Shown: positions 18,901 through 26,287, numbered from the stretch's first letter. The stretch is DNA of 44,869 nucleotides from Chlorogloeopsis fritschii PCC 6912 (GCF_000317285.1 NZ_AJLN01000161.1:1-44869), one strand, 5' to 3'. Numbers and translations: made by a program. Notes: generated from the letters alone by a model not told the origin.

Positions 18901-19694
18901 GCTACCTCACAGTGACAGCCAACAGCCTCAATTGTCTTGCCAGTCCGCACGGTGGCTTGGAAGACTGACCAACGAGTTTTAAGTTTTGTTTCGTGGTCGA
19001 AGAGGATGATAAACTTGCGCCCCTTTTGTGCTATCGGCATTAAATCGGGGTGCAGGCGTTCGTCAAAATCTTTTTTGCCAACCCGTCCGTTCCAGATACC
19101 GGGGAGGGCGATCGCCACAAACCCAAGACTTAACAAGCTAGCGGCTTTCTTTTCGCCTTCACACAGGATTATGGGGATTTCTGGGTGTCGTTGCACCCAC
19201 TCCCAAAATAAGCACGGATTCATTCTGTCTTGTAGGCGCAGTGCTAGGGGGGAATGATACCGCTTGATATTGTACCGTTGCGCTACTAAATCCCAAATAC
19301 AGTTAGGGACATCGAAGTAGGTGACACGGTTGGGTGTTTTGGGTGGCGATTCGTACTTGACGGGTTTACCTTTTTCCGCGTCAATCCGGGGTAGGGAAGG
19401 CTTAAAGCGCCCCCATTCCATCGGTAGCCAATTATTAAGGGGGTCAAGTCCGCTAATCCATAATCCCCCCTCAGTGGCGTGCTGGTACTGCTTTAAGAAG
19501 CCATCCGTGACTCGACCAGCATTTTTGCGGGGGATGGCATTGGAGATGAACAGGTAAGAGAATACTACTTCTCCTACGATGTGGATGAAATTGCGCTCAA
19601 TGAGGGCGGGGTGGATGGCGCTACCAAAGGCAAGTTCGTGGTACTCGGCAGGAGTTAGGTTATTCGGGTAAAGGTTTGGGGTGTTGTCGTTCAT
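15981..19694 (-). CDS. CyRepA1-family plasmid replication protein (DUF3854 primase-like plus helicase)
   Basis: 1237 aa, the likely replication initiator. The N-terminal half contains a DUF3854/Toprim-like module (IPIILCEGEKKAASLLSLG, then KFIILFDHE). A helicase module follows with Walker A WSDMGTGKTELMRQW near residue 405 and Walker B GCVFIDEACQYL. A conserved helicase segment, SLGTGVDIPNYHFDAVFGVF, comes later. Two hypervariable inserts are made of repeats: a 20-bp direct repeat at 18519-18572 and 7-bp repeats at 17808-17840. The start is supported by GGGGTGAT before the ATG. It is transcribed away from an iteron-rich region that is the likely origin. Confidence 0.87.
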   Translation of the reverse strand: MNDNTPNLYPNNLTPAEYHELAFGSAIHPALIERNFIHIVGEVVFSYLFISNAIPRKNAGRVTDGFLKQYQHATEGGLWISGLDPLNNWLPMEWGRFKPSLPRIDAEKGKPVKYESPPKTPNRVTYFDVPNCIWDLVAQRYNIKRYHSPLALRLQDRMNPCLFWEWVQRHPEIPIILCEGEKKAASLLSLGFVAIALPGIWNGRVGKKDFDERLHPDLMPIAQKGRKFIILFDHETKLKTRWSVFQATVRTGKTIEAVGCHCEVALLPGPEKGVDDFVVERGEKADELLSAIVDDAKTLADYQRSYFQKHRGLSSKYKPHITVNVKYLTQALSVQGVGEEGMGVRVNELSPYRQYGSDKLLRQESYCSINLLPHSPIATTPKGESKPHSHHSKSFLLPQSGLVVLWSDMGTGKTELMRQWRVAHPDKRFLNNGHRVNLLKNLAERLNTEMYSDLGYTGLAKATALSITIDSLHKLNTQALTYGCVFIDEACQYLTHLLHSKTCKEYRAQILEVLEYIVYNAPLVVIADAHMDDVTVDFFRAMRPVGEKPFIIKNEWKNGDRPIYWYEGDDSSALVAQISAALMMGQKIMVVSDSKRFIKKLEQSLSMSVRVEDSDEQDLGVGCWVLGVGEESTAAPTTPNISDGSLGESVSPITGETRVHNFADHRSQSQRESLYPIPTHGTTPQTCNPTPLKIWAIHSENSGSEENVAFIKDITNAVKSLDALLTSPSLGTGVDIPNYHFDAVFGVFHGVSQTATECAQQLYRYRPKVPIHVWVAQRPPFGYLDTNATKIKERLLQTNEMTAFLLRIDRETGSRGAEKDWALDAYCQIMASRHQSINNLRADLRELLTEMGNQIIPMGAESDKLAQERLKNAAAALDTAYYAAVAKAKDISSSEYRQRTSKDYLTPSEVFECEKFRILDAYGMPVTPALVEKDNSGRLSRAIAHLEAILSEPEGTILDARTGRQYPSPPRIVADKDLQERFHLPLCMDWGNYSARWLARFNLGLHDILKRLVAGVEITANDPDLLRMTDIAKYCAPHVKAILGFTVPSNCQPIWLLGVLLEQLGLKLVDHKVGPRGKQVKHFSLSQEELDFAHAVIAHRASKRAQKEERARQAALDQQRYQAAMQTRYGVASPNSPVSTPPHNGIGEPPWLGVDTKVERIDFGDFEPEDGEHTPIKTCVDLLRQGIKNGVTAVKAILSSWSEERRWCAVLLLEEIAAAELRRLEQIIPNFYMWLSL
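17808..17840. repeat. Heptanucleotide tandem repeat inside the replication gene
   Basis: Four to five copies of CCCAACA in tandem. Such 7-bp tandem repeats (STRR class) are common in heterocyst-forming cyanobacteria, usually between genes. Here the frame stays open and reads as repeated Leu-Gly-Val-Gly-Cys-Trp-Val on the coding (minus) strand, inside an insert of low complexity. As 7 is not a multiple of 3, gain or loss of single copies would break the frame. Confidence 0.85.
18519..18572. repeat. 20-bp direct repeat within the replication gene
   Basis: Two identical 20-bp copies (18519-18538 and 18553-18572), 34 bp apart, beginning GGAGTGGTGGC. They fall in a linker just before the helicase Walker A and encode repeated Ser-Pro-Ile-Ala-Thr-Thr / Ser-Pro-His-Ser-His-His-type residues in different frames. 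They look like slippage-generated filler in a tolerant linker. Confidence 0.8.
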
Positions 19695-20322
19695 GAAGCA
19701 TCACCCCTTCTGCCACTATTACACCTCAATAGTCCGGGAATGGGGCACAAAAGAGAGAAAGGTGAAGGGGAAAGCGATTGACTTGAGACTTTAGATACGC
19801 TTGCACTTTGTATAGAAATCTTCACGGTGGCTATTCCGGTACGGAACAACCTTCTTTCATACCATCCCGCTTTTTTGACCCCTAAAAATTGAGGCTGCTT
19901 AACTTAATTAACTTAATTAAGGTTGTCTACCAAGCTGGAACTCTTAATTCACAAAGGTTTCAAAAAAAATGCGTAGGGGGATTCTAGAGATTGCGTAGGG
20001 CGATCCTATAGATTTCGTAGGGGGATTCTAGAAAAACTTGTCTACCCACTCAAAGCTATATGGAGTAAAGAGTTTTGGTTTTTTATTCTCAATAAACTGA
20101 GTAGACAAACGATTTATCAATGGTTTCAGCTTTTTACTTATTGAGAATAACTTGAAGCTGGAAAGATAGAAACAGCCATAAACCTTTTATTGAAAGGGAT
20201 TTGGGGCTGTTTCTTTTAAGTCGGATGTAAGAATTAGTTGAAAAAAAGGTTAAAAAAACTATTACCCGATTCTAGAGAAGTAGACAGAATGTGAGGCGAT
20301 TTTAGGGAGAGTAGACAAGTAG
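19695..20322. other. Candidate replication origin with iterons and inverted repeats
   Basis: The gene-free stretch upstream of the replication gene contains: an AT-rich direct repeat CTTAATTAA (near 19901-19919); three tandem 22-bp iterons (19970-20035); a perfect 13-bp inverted repeat TTATTCTCAATAA (20083-20095) / TTATTGAGAATAA (20138-20150); and a 9-bp stem GAAACAGCC (20169-20177) / GGCTGTTTC (20205-20213) followed by a T-rich tail. Five copies of GTAGACA, in both orientations, lie at 19924-19930, 20039-20045, 20101-20107, 20280-20286 and 20311-20317. Repeats, AT-rich block and neighbouring initiator gene together fit an iteron-type origin. I see no DnaA box that I would trust. Confidence 0.7.
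19970..20035. repeat. Three tandem 22-bp iterons
   Basis: Units at 19970-19991, 19992-20013 and 20014-20035, with shared core CGTAGGG then GAT then CTA then GA. The phase is exactly 22 bp, that is two helical turns, so bound proteins would lie on one DNA face. Units 1 and 3 share GTAGGGGGATTCTAGA; unit 2 differs at three sites in that stretch. A related half-site GATTCTAGAGA recurs at 20268-20278 beside a GTAGACA motif. Confidence 0.85.
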
Positions 20323-20324
20323 GA

Positions 20325-20409
20325 TAGTGTGACTGTTGCTGCGACCAGGGGCAAAATAGGCTCTTCTCGTTGCCAGTAAAGCTTTTTAGATGATTAACGC
20401 TGCGCTACT
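20325..20409. repeat. Left arm of 85-bp inverted repeat
   Basis: Matches the reverse complement of 22589-22673 at 77 of 85 positions by hand alignment, including an uninterrupted 28-bp block beginning TGTGACTGTTGCTGCGACCA and the block GCTTTTTAGATGATTAACGC. It lies next to the origin region. Together with the right arm it brackets hicA, an unknown ORF, hicB and an hsdM fragment. Confidence 0.9.
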
Positions 20410-20493
20410 CGACAAACGCCAAAGTTCCGGTTCCTCAAAAAAATTCGGAACTTTTTGTGGAGCACAACTAAACTGCACAGTAAGAATTGCACT

Positions 20494-20521
20494 TGGTCGC
20501 AGCAACAGTCACACTACCCCT
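20494..20521. repeat. Third, partial copy of the repeat, same orientation as the right arm
   Basis: 28 bp beginning TGGTCGCAGCAACAGTCACA, identical to 22651-22678, so this copy and the right arm form a direct repeat 2.1 kb apart around the toxin-antitoxin segment. It is also an inverted partner of the left arm across about 170 bp. Confidence 0.9.
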
Positions 20522-20541
20522 GGATGAGCAAAACGCTTGAC

Positions 20542-20565
20542 GATGATATCATCCTACGATATCAT
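20542..20565. promoter_or_regulatory. Palindromic operator candidate before hicA
   Basis: Perfect 12-bp palindrome GATGATATCATC (20542-20553) followed by CGATATCAT. This gives two TGATATCA/CGATATCA half-sites in phase, 25-48 bp before the hicA ATG. HicB antitoxins repress their own promoters by binding such palindromes, so this is a plausible HicB operator (inference). Confidence 0.45.
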
Positions 20566-20589
20566 AAAAAAGTCGTCTACAAAACCGAC

Positions 20590-20850
20590 ATGAATCACAA
20601 ACAATCGGCAACCCTGAAGGAGATTTTCGCAACACCAGTTCCTTCTGACCTCAAGTGGAGGGACATCGAGAGTCTACTAATAAGTAAAGGTGCTGTTATT
20701 ACGGAGGGAAGGGGTTCAAGAGTTAGAGTTAGGTTGAACGGGGAAAAAGGGCTTTTTCACGAACCGCATCCAACTGGTAAAAATGTTTGTAAGTGTACTG
20801 TCAAAGAGGTAAGAAGATTATTAGAAAATGCCGGAATAAGTCCTGAGTAA
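20590..20850 (+). CDS. hicA: HicA-family mRNA interferase toxin
   Basis: 86 aa from ATG 20590; the frame is open further upstream but only this start gives the normal HicA N-terminus. dsRNA-binding-fold toxin with the family blocks TLKEIFATP, WRDIESLLISKGA, EGRGSRVRVRLNG, FHEPHP and VKEVRRLLENAGI. Ribonucleases of this family degrade mRNA and are neutralised by HicB. Its HicB-like partner is not adjacent as usual but 1.1 kb away, after an unrelated ORF. A 7-bp hairpin (20877-20883 / 20888-20894) follows. Confidence 0.85.
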   Translation: MNHKQSATLKEIFATPVPSDLKWRDIESLLISKGAVITEGRGSRVRVRLNGEKGLFHEPHPTGKNVCKCTVKEVRRLLENAGISPE

Positions 20851-20988
20851 CCAATATTAAAAAAAATATTATAAATGGGGGGTGATTACTCCCCTCGTTA
20901 AACTAAAGCTCATTATATTTTAAATATTGTTTTGAATTATTAAAGTGATAACCCTCATGTAAATCATTGGAGAAAAATAGAAAAACTC

Positions 20989-21873
20989 ATGAATGATTTC
21001 CAAGAAGAAAATATAAATTACCCGCTTGACGTATTATTAGACGCACCTGGTTTGTGGACTATAGAAGCAAACACAAATAAATTCTATCTACCCTCTTCAT
21101 CTTTAAAAGGCAAATTTCGTTCAATAATGAGAAAATTGGCTGATTCGTCAGAAGAGAATACAGATACAGATAAAGAAATAGTAATAGTAGCCTCTAATGG
21201 AAGCGGTAAGAGTTATTTTTATCCTTGGCTTCTTGTTTATTTTGAAAAGGTTACTAGAAATTTTTGTGATGATATTTTTTCTAGGAATTGTTTAACAACT
21301 CAAAATGAATTCAAAACAGCTTACTTTATACCTGGAGATAAAACAGAAAGTTTAGAACGGGTGAATGCTGCATATCAGGCATCATTGTCTGTCCATGCCC
21401 ACAACACTTATCCCAACGATTCGACAATGACTAGAAGCTATCTTCTATTGGCTAACATGTGTCACGACTTAGGCAAAGTCTATGAAAAATTTGAATTGCT
21501 TATCCAAACAAGCACTAGTATTGTGACAGAAGATAATAAGATTAAATATACAAAAGATTTAGCTTTTGTAGTAGAAGATTTAATCAATTATGAAAATAAC
21601 AGTTTTGTCTGTAATACAGAGTTCAGCAAATATGTAATTGATGTATTGAGATATTCCAATGACTTATTGATAAAAATTTCCTGTAATTTCAAGATTGAAT
21701 TAATTTTTAAAAAGGTTTTATTTAACTTTATAAAAATACAATACTTATCCCCATTTTTAGCTAGAATATATATAGATGGTTTAGTAAATAAGTTGAAAAT
21801 AAAACTAAAGCTTGTCTATGACTCATCAGATACTCTATCTAACCGTGTTTTCATAGCATCTGTACCACCTTAA
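20989..21873 (+). CDS. Unknown protein inserted between hicA and hicB; P-loop-like and HD-like motifs
   Basis: 294 aa, not recognised. Residues about 64-80 read EIVIVASNGSGKSYFYPW, a good GxxGSGKS-like P-loop (SNGSGKS). About 160-175 reads LLLANMCHDLGKVYEKF, an HD-type HDLGK motif, with an upstream HAHN. The N-terminal SSLKGKFRSIMRKL resembles a RAMP-type glycine-rich loop. These motifs belong to different folds, so at least one is fortuitous. The gene is much more AT-rich than its neighbours and has a weak ribosome binding site, which suggests later acquisition. It separates two genes normally found as a pair. Confidence 0.55.
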   Translation: MNDFQEENINYPLDVLLDAPGLWTIEANTNKFYLPSSSLKGKFRSIMRKLADSSEENTDTDKEIVIVASNGSGKSYFYPWLLVYFEKVTRNFCDDIFSRNCLTTQNEFKTAYFIPGDKTESLERVNAAYQASLSVHAHNTYPNDSTMTRSYLLLANMCHDLGKVYEKFELLIQTSTSIVTEDNKIKYTKDLAFVVEDLINYENNSFVCNTEFSKYVIDVLRYSNDLLIKISCNFKIELIFKKVLFNFIKIQYLSPFLARIYIDGLVNKLKIKLKLVYDSSDTLSNRVFIASVPP

Positions 21874-21959
21874 TAAGCTGGAAAACGAGTACTGTCTAAG
21901 TCGAAAAGCAATTGCATATTAGATATGCTTAAGAGAAGAGAGCAGGTCAAAAAAGGTAA

Positions 21960-22304
21960 ATGATTATGTTTACTTACAAAGGTTACACAGGTCAGTTAGA
22001 AATCGATACGGAAGAGAACATTCTTTGTGGTCGTGTTATAGATATCAAGGACGTAATTACATTTCAAGGCGAGACTGTTGAAGAAGCTCGTCAAGCATTT
22101 GAAGATTCTGTTGATGATTATCTCGAATGGTGTGAAGAATCAGGAGAAGAGCCTAATAAACCTTTTTCTGGTAAACTTCCTTTTCGCACGACACCAGAAA
22201 ATCATCGCAAAATTTTTATTGCGGCCAGTAAAGCGGGTAAGAGTATCAACGGATGGATGGACGAGATTTTAACTAAAGCTGCTGAGCAAACAATCCACGC
22301 TTAA
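21960..22304 (+). CDS. hicB: HicB-family antitoxin
   Basis: 114 aa (or 112 from the second ATG, better spaced behind AAAAAGG). The N-terminal half has the HicB partial RNase H fold pattern: YKGYTGQLEIDTEENILCGRV, then FQGETVEEARQAFEDSVDDYL. The C-terminal half is a DNA-binding ribbon-helix-helix (GKLPFRTTPENHRKIFIAASKAGKSINGWMDEIL). It neutralises HicA and represses the operon. It is separated from hicA by the unknown ORF. Confidence 0.85.
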   Translation: MIMFTYKGYTGQLEIDTEENILCGRVIDIKDVITFQGETVEEARQAFEDSVDDYLEWCEESGEEPNKPFSGKLPFRTTPENHRKIFIAASKAGKSINGWMDEILTKAAEQTIHA

Positions 22305-22423
22305 GCTGTGAAGTAACTCTCATCTTTACATACCTAAATTTTGTATGTCATTCGGTGATTGACAACCCAAAAGTCCTATACTCATAACTTTGGTTATCCT
22401 AATGACAATATGACAATTTCCCT

Positions 22424-22612
22424 ATGCCTGCGAACACAACTGACTTAGAAAAACGCCTATGGGATGCTGCCGATGAACTAAGGGCAAACTCTAAGCTTAA
22501 ATCTTCTGAATATTCGGTACCAGTATTGGGTTTAATCTTCCTCCGCTACGCAGATTGGAAGTTTATCCAAAGATTATTCTCTCGAAGCAGTACCGCAGCG
22601 TTAATCATCTAA
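22424..22612 (+). pseudogene. hsdM: Truncated hsdM (type I restriction methyltransferase N-terminus)
   Basis: The first 47 or so residues match the conserved N-terminal domain of HsdM ([20 protein letters not shown], then [16 protein letters not shown]). The match stops there and the frame ends 15 codons later inside the right inverted-repeat arm (22589-22673). No methyltransferase motifs, hsdS or hsdR follow. It is a remnant, probably cut by the rearrangement that placed the repeat here. Confidence 0.82.
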
Positions 22613-22673
22613 AAAGCCTTGTTGGCAAGGATAAGAGCGTACTTTGCCCCTGGTCGCAGCAACAGTCACACTA
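22589..22673. repeat. Right arm of 85-bp inverted repeat
   Basis: Reverse complement of the left arm at 20325-20409 with 8 mismatches. It covers the end of the hsdM remnant and stops 12 bp before the end of the next minus-strand gene, so it marks the edge between two gene blocks. Confidence 0.9.
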
Positions 22674-22684
22674 CCCCTTATAGT

Positions 22685-24202
22685 TTAATCGCTCATAATT
22701 TGGTTTAATTCTGGAGCTAACCACTCCCAAAGCTGTTTTAAATGAAGGGGTTGAATTTTACGGCTTCCATTGATCCACTTACCAGGAAGGGATTTTTGCA
22801 AGCCTAACCGTTCTGCTAGGTGCGATTTAGTCCATCCTCTAAGCTTCAAAGCTTCTTCCAAAGCCCATCCAGGAATTAGTTTTTGGCTATTTTCTAGCGC
22901 TGTGGTTTTTTGCTTGTTAGTGTGCGAATTTTTACTCTCGGTGAGTACAGTTTTAAGGTTTGGCTCAGAGTAAGGCTTGGGCTTGCTAACTGGAAGTGCA
23001 GGAGCGTTAATCGCTTCTAGCTTTTCCTGAATCTTTGCCGTAGGTTTGATAATTAATTTGGCTTCTAGCCAAATATTTAGCCACCCGTTAGGTCGTCGCT
23101 GTCCTTCTATATTTTTATCTTCTGGTAATACCCAATTTGGTTGAATTGATTCTGGGTAGGTAACTAAATCAAAACTAATTTGCCAACCCAAATCTTGTAG
23201 GGTTAATAAGGCATTATCCCACTGTTCAATTAGTTCCTTTCTTTTATAACGATTACTCGTACTCTGAAGCTCCTGCAATTGTGTTTCTGAAAGATATCCT
23301 ATCCGTTTTAGTAATGTTCCTACCTTGTATTCCCCATCAATTTTAATTCGGCTCATTATGGTTAGGAATACTGCTAGCTTTGCAGCCATCGGATTGTGAT
23401 AAGGATTGATTTGCAGAGTGCTTTTAGCTAAAAGTCCGTACTCATACAGTGAGCGGTAGTTTTCTAAATCCTGAAACGGTCGAACCCAGTCATTAGCCCC
23501 AACCGTGATGAATAACTCTGTAGGCTCGTCAGTCTCATTGCTAACTTTATTAGGCTGATTATGTTCCACGGTTGGAGATACGTCTCCTTCATATCTAAGC
23601 TTCAACCGCCACATAGCTTGAATTTCGGCTGAATATTTCATCCGTTTTAGATCAAGCTCATTAATAGTGATACTCAGGTGGGCTACTTGCTGGGCAAGAA
23701 TTCCGAGTTTTTTCAGCTTATTACCCAAACTTAAATCTGTTCTATTACTCCAACCAAAAGTTTTAATTAAATCAGTTCCTTTGATGGTAAATGCACCTGA
23801 CCAAGGTTGCTCTAAATCCGTGGCGCAAGATGCAAAAACTAAAAACATATAAGCAACTTCTGGGTTAAATTTCTGAATAATCTCCCAGGCTGCATTCCCA
23901 GCTACAAGTTCTATTCTGTTGGTTTCTGGGTTTTCTTTAATGATGTTGTGTTCTATAAAACCTTGACCAAAAAAGCGCCGAAAACAAGGAACACCCTCAA
24001 TATCATCCCAAAGGGTTTTTCCTAAACAAGCTTGCGCTCCTGATAAGTAAGGGTGAGAAGTCATTACGGGAGCATCATCAGTTGTTTGAAATAATGGTGG
24101 TTTAGTCACGGGGGCTGTTTTTTTAACAAGCCCTACTAGTGAGCATAAATCCTCTACATAGAAGCTTTCATAATTATTTTTTATGCAATCGCTATTAGCC
24201 AT
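22685..24202 (-). CDS. Unknown 505-aa protein with C-terminal XRE-like HTH
   Basis: I do not recognise the family. The last 50 residues form an HTH (WALEEALKLRGWTKSHLAERLGLQKSLPGKWINGSRKI). The N-terminal 330 residues look like two winged-helix-type regions: one around 135-180 (FTIKGTDLIKTFGWSNRT) and one around 270-310 (NPYHNPMAAKLAVFLTIMSRIKIDGEYKVGTLLKRIGYL). Two winged helices plus an extra HTH resemble some plasmid initiators or transcription regulators. A second replication initiator is therefore possible but unproven. It ends beside the right inverted-repeat arm. Confidence 0.55.
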   Translation of the reverse strand: MANSDCIKNNYESFYVEDLCSLVGLVKKTAPVTKPPLFQTTDDAPVMTSHPYLSGAQACLGKTLWDDIEGVPCFRRFFGQGFIEHNIIKENPETNRIELVAGNAAWEIIQKFNPEVAYMFLVFASCATDLEQPWSGAFTIKGTDLIKTFGWSNRTDLSLGNKLKKLGILAQQVAHLSITINELDLKRMKYSAEIQAMWRLKLRYEGDVSPTVEHNQPNKVSNETDEPTELFITVGANDWVRPFQDLENYRSLYEYGLLAKSTLQINPYHNPMAAKLAVFLTIMSRIKIDGEYKVGTLLKRIGYLSETQLQELQSTSNRYKRKELIEQWDNALLTLQDLGWQISFDLVTYPESIQPNWVLPEDKNIEGQRRPNGWLNIWLEAKLIIKPTAKIQEKLEAINAPALPVSKPKPYSEPNLKTVLTESKNSHTNKQKTTALENSQKLIPGWALEEALKLRGWTKSHLAERLGLQKSLPGKWINGSRKIQPLHLKQLWEWLAPELNQIMSD

Positions 24203-24425
24203 AAAATTATTTTGAAATTATCTTTTACACCTGACTCCGCCCATATCAGCTAAATGCCGATGGTGTTGTAATCAACGTTGCTAAGGGGTGACTGACAGAC
24301 CAATGTACTAAAAAGAGCCTAGTCAGTCGATAGCGACGTAGATTCCTGGTGCGCTAGCCAGACAGGCCGCGATCGCTCAACCAATGGCAGCGATGGGAGT
24401 TCTAAAGGGTTGATTTTTGCTACAT
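24203..24425. other. Intergenic stretch upstream of the 505-aa HTH gene
   Basis: No gene seen. It contains a HIP1 octamer (GCGATCGC, near 24370) and must hold the promoter of the minus-strand HTH gene. No clear repeat or hairpin found. Confidence 0.4.
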
Positions 24426-24596
24426 TCACTTTTTCTCCTCTCTTTGTCTGCGTTCTCTGCGTTCAATCAATGCCCTTTTGACTATTGCAAGAATTAGCTG
24501 TGGCACAGACCTAAACTCAGATTCAGCCCACTGCTGCAACTCCTCATAGTCATCAGGGTCAAAAGTAACGGTAGTTCTGGGCTTCTTTGTAGGCAT
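24426..24596 (-). CDS. 56-aa ribbon-helix-helix-like (CopG/Arc-type) protein
   Basis: Small gene reading MPTKKPRTTVTFDPDDYEEL and continuing with QQWAESEFRSVPQLILAIV, then a very basic tail. The beta-strand TTVTFDP followed by a turn and two helices is the usual CopG/Arc layout, where a dimer of strands enters the DNA major groove. No toxin is adjacent, so it may be a repressor or copy-control protein. No strong ribosome binding site is visible, which lowers confidence. Confidence 0.62.
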   Translation of the reverse strand: MPTKKPRTTVTFDPDDYEELQQWAESEFRSVPQLILAIVKRALIERRERRQREEKK

Positions 24597-24862
24597 TCAA
24601 AGGCATAAATTATCTACTCAGTAGACATTATGCGCTGTCCTGCTACTTACCCTAATTAAAACAGCACTTGATGTACTAGTTGATAGGTGATGTACTTGAT
24701 GTTATCCTAACATTCATAGACTAAAAACGCCCAAAAACCTGACTGCAAGCCTATTTGCAGTTTAATTTGGGTGACAAAGTTTTATTGTCAAAAAAATCGC
24801 TTCAATCAACTCCTGACAAAGGATTGAGCGCCTGAAACTCTAATATCTGGAGGAACTGAATA
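24597..24862 (+). promoter_or_regulatory. Regulatory gap before the second actin-like operon
   Basis: 266 bp without a gene. It contains a GTAGACA motif (24621-24627) like those in the origin, a small hairpin CTGCAA (24743-24748) / TTGCAG (24755-24760), and a good ribosome binding site GGAGGA 9 nt before the ATG at 24863. It presumably holds the promoter of the six-gene plus-strand operon and may include its centromere. Confidence 0.45.
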
Positions 24863-25939
24863 ATGATTGCTACTCAGCTAAAAGAGGCTGAAACACCCCA
24901 AACTACCTCAAAAATTGCAGTTGGAGACGACTCAGGGGCAGGGCTAAAAAAGCTTTGCTTAGGCAATGGGACTACCCAAACAAGAGTCCGTACTCCCTCA
25001 AAAGTGCTGGAAATTAAGGAAGAATTGCACGATGTCCTGACCTCAGATGAAGGAGGACACTTCTTCTACCACTCAGGCGACAGGCAGGATTTAGTTGGAC
25101 GGGAATTCCTCACTGGTACACTTGCCAGTTGGAAAGCCCCTACAACCCACATCAAACTCAGTGACGACCCAGCGCTCAAGGCTGAATACGGCTTGCACAC
25201 GTTACTTGGGGCGTTGGCTACCCTGCCCTACCGTCAAGAGTGGAACCTGCATTTAGTGCTATCTATACATAATGTCAAGGTTTTCAAAAATTTGTTAACC
25301 GACAAAACCAGTGGCAGTCACACAGTCAGTTTCAACGGCAAAAATACGCCGATGTCACAGGTCAATTTGAACGTGAGTTTGGTTGTTCCCGAAGGTGCAG
25401 GCTCTTACTCCTACTGCGTTTCAGCCAAACCTGAACCATTAATTGACCGCAGCGCCCATGCCATCGCAGTAGATTTTGGTACATCCACAGTTATCCCCAC
25501 AGTTTTCGCCCCAGGTGGCAGCATTATCCATCGCCAAGTTTTAGAGGTAGGAGGATGTATCGACTTGTTGGATGCAATAGCCGCAGATCCAGAATTGGTT
25601 CAATTCTTGGGAACGGGCAAAGCTGGCAGCATTGAAATTATTCGCCAGGGTATTGAATCGCATCTATTCCAGTACGGCACTCGCAATTTTAACTTCCGTC
25701 ACATTTATGCCCGTCATCTCAAACCTTGGTTAGCAGATCGCCTGCGCCTTGCCTTTAAAGAAGTTGAGGAATGGCGAGATGCCGCTCAAAGTTTTGTCGC
25801 CTGGGGCGGTGGTGTCGAGATGCCAGGAATAGCCTCCATGCTGCAACGAGAGGGTATTACCCCAGTACCAGAGGGATGTTGGGCCAATGCAGTTGGATTG
25901 CAACGCATGGCATTTGGCAGAATGCAGCGGGGGAAATAA
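24863..25939 (+). CDS. Second actin/ParM-like ATPase
   Basis: 358 aa. Actin-fold elements: phosphate-1 loop VGDDSGAGLKKL (residues 20-31), phosphate-2 loop AVDFGTSTVIPTVF (202-215, D204) and adenosine loop FVAWGGGVEMPG (311-322). A mid-segment (WNLHLVLSIHN, 127-137) matches the strand before the second subdomain. It has little resemblance to the ParM-like protein at 12790. First gene of an operon ending with a membrane-anchored ATPase, so its filament may link DNA to the membrane; that is inference. Ribosome binding site GGAGGA. Confidence 0.75.
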   Translation: MIATQLKEAETPQTTSKIAVGDDSGAGLKKLCLGNGTTQTRVRTPSKVLEIKEELHDVLTSDEGGHFFYHSGDRQDLVGREFLTGTLASWKAPTTHIKLSDDPALKAEYGLHTLLGALATLPYRQEWNLHLVLSIHNVKVFKNLLTDKTSGSHTVSFNGKNTPMSQVNLNVSLVVPEGAGSYSYCVSAKPEPLIDRSAHAIAVDFGTSTVIPTVFAPGGSIIHRQVLEVGGCIDLLDAIAADPELVQFLGTGKAGSIEIIRQGIESHLFQYGTRNFNFRHIYARHLKPWLADRLRLAFKEVEEWRDAAQSFVAWGGGVEMPGIASMLQREGITPVPEGCWANAVGLQRMAFGRMQRGK

Positions 25940-25942
25940 CCA

Positions 25943-26287
25943 ATGGCAGAGAACAAGCGAGTGCGCCTAGAGCCACACATTGAGGAATATCTCAAGTCAC
26001 ATGCACAGAGGGTGTTAGACAAACCAGCATCTTTAGTTACCAGTGCTGAGTTAACCACCCTGACCAACGCTATTATCTACGAACACAAGTTGGCGCAGTC
26101 AATGGCGAAACAGATACCATTCGCCAAATTGTTTAGTTGGCTGATGAGTTGGGTTCCTGGTAGTAGAGTTGTTGGATTGAACCAACAGGCGACGGATGCT
26201 CCAACACTTAAAGCATCTGTTCCAGAACCAGACAACTTTGAGTTTGACGCAGACTTGGGTGATTTGTATGAGTCGGAGGCAGCATGA
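25943..26287 (+). CDS. Small protein after actin-like gene, possible filament adaptor
   Basis: 114 aa, not recognised. It starts 3 nt after the actin-like gene, behind GGGGGAAA. Basic N-terminal half (RVRLEPHIEEYLKSHAQRVL), hydrophobic centre and acidic C-terminal tail (EPDNFEFDADLGDLYESEAA). The size, position and acidic end peptide are what one would expect of a ParR-like adaptor, but the DNA-binding fold is not evident. Confidence 0.6.
   Translation: MAENKRVRLEPHIEEYLKSHAQRVLDKPASLVTSAELTTLTNAIIYEHKLAQSMAKQIPFAKLFSWLMSWVPGSRVVGLNQQATDAPTLKASVPEPDNFEFDADLGDLYESEAA

Noticed and set aside
19970-20035. 22-bp repeats as a mini CRISPR array
   Set aside because: The units are contiguous with no spacers, and no cas gene is present; iterons beside a Rep gene explain them.
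22424-22612. Active type I restriction-modification system
   Set aside because: Only the first 47 or so residues of HsdM remain; no hsdS, hsdR or methyltransferase motifs exist in the window.
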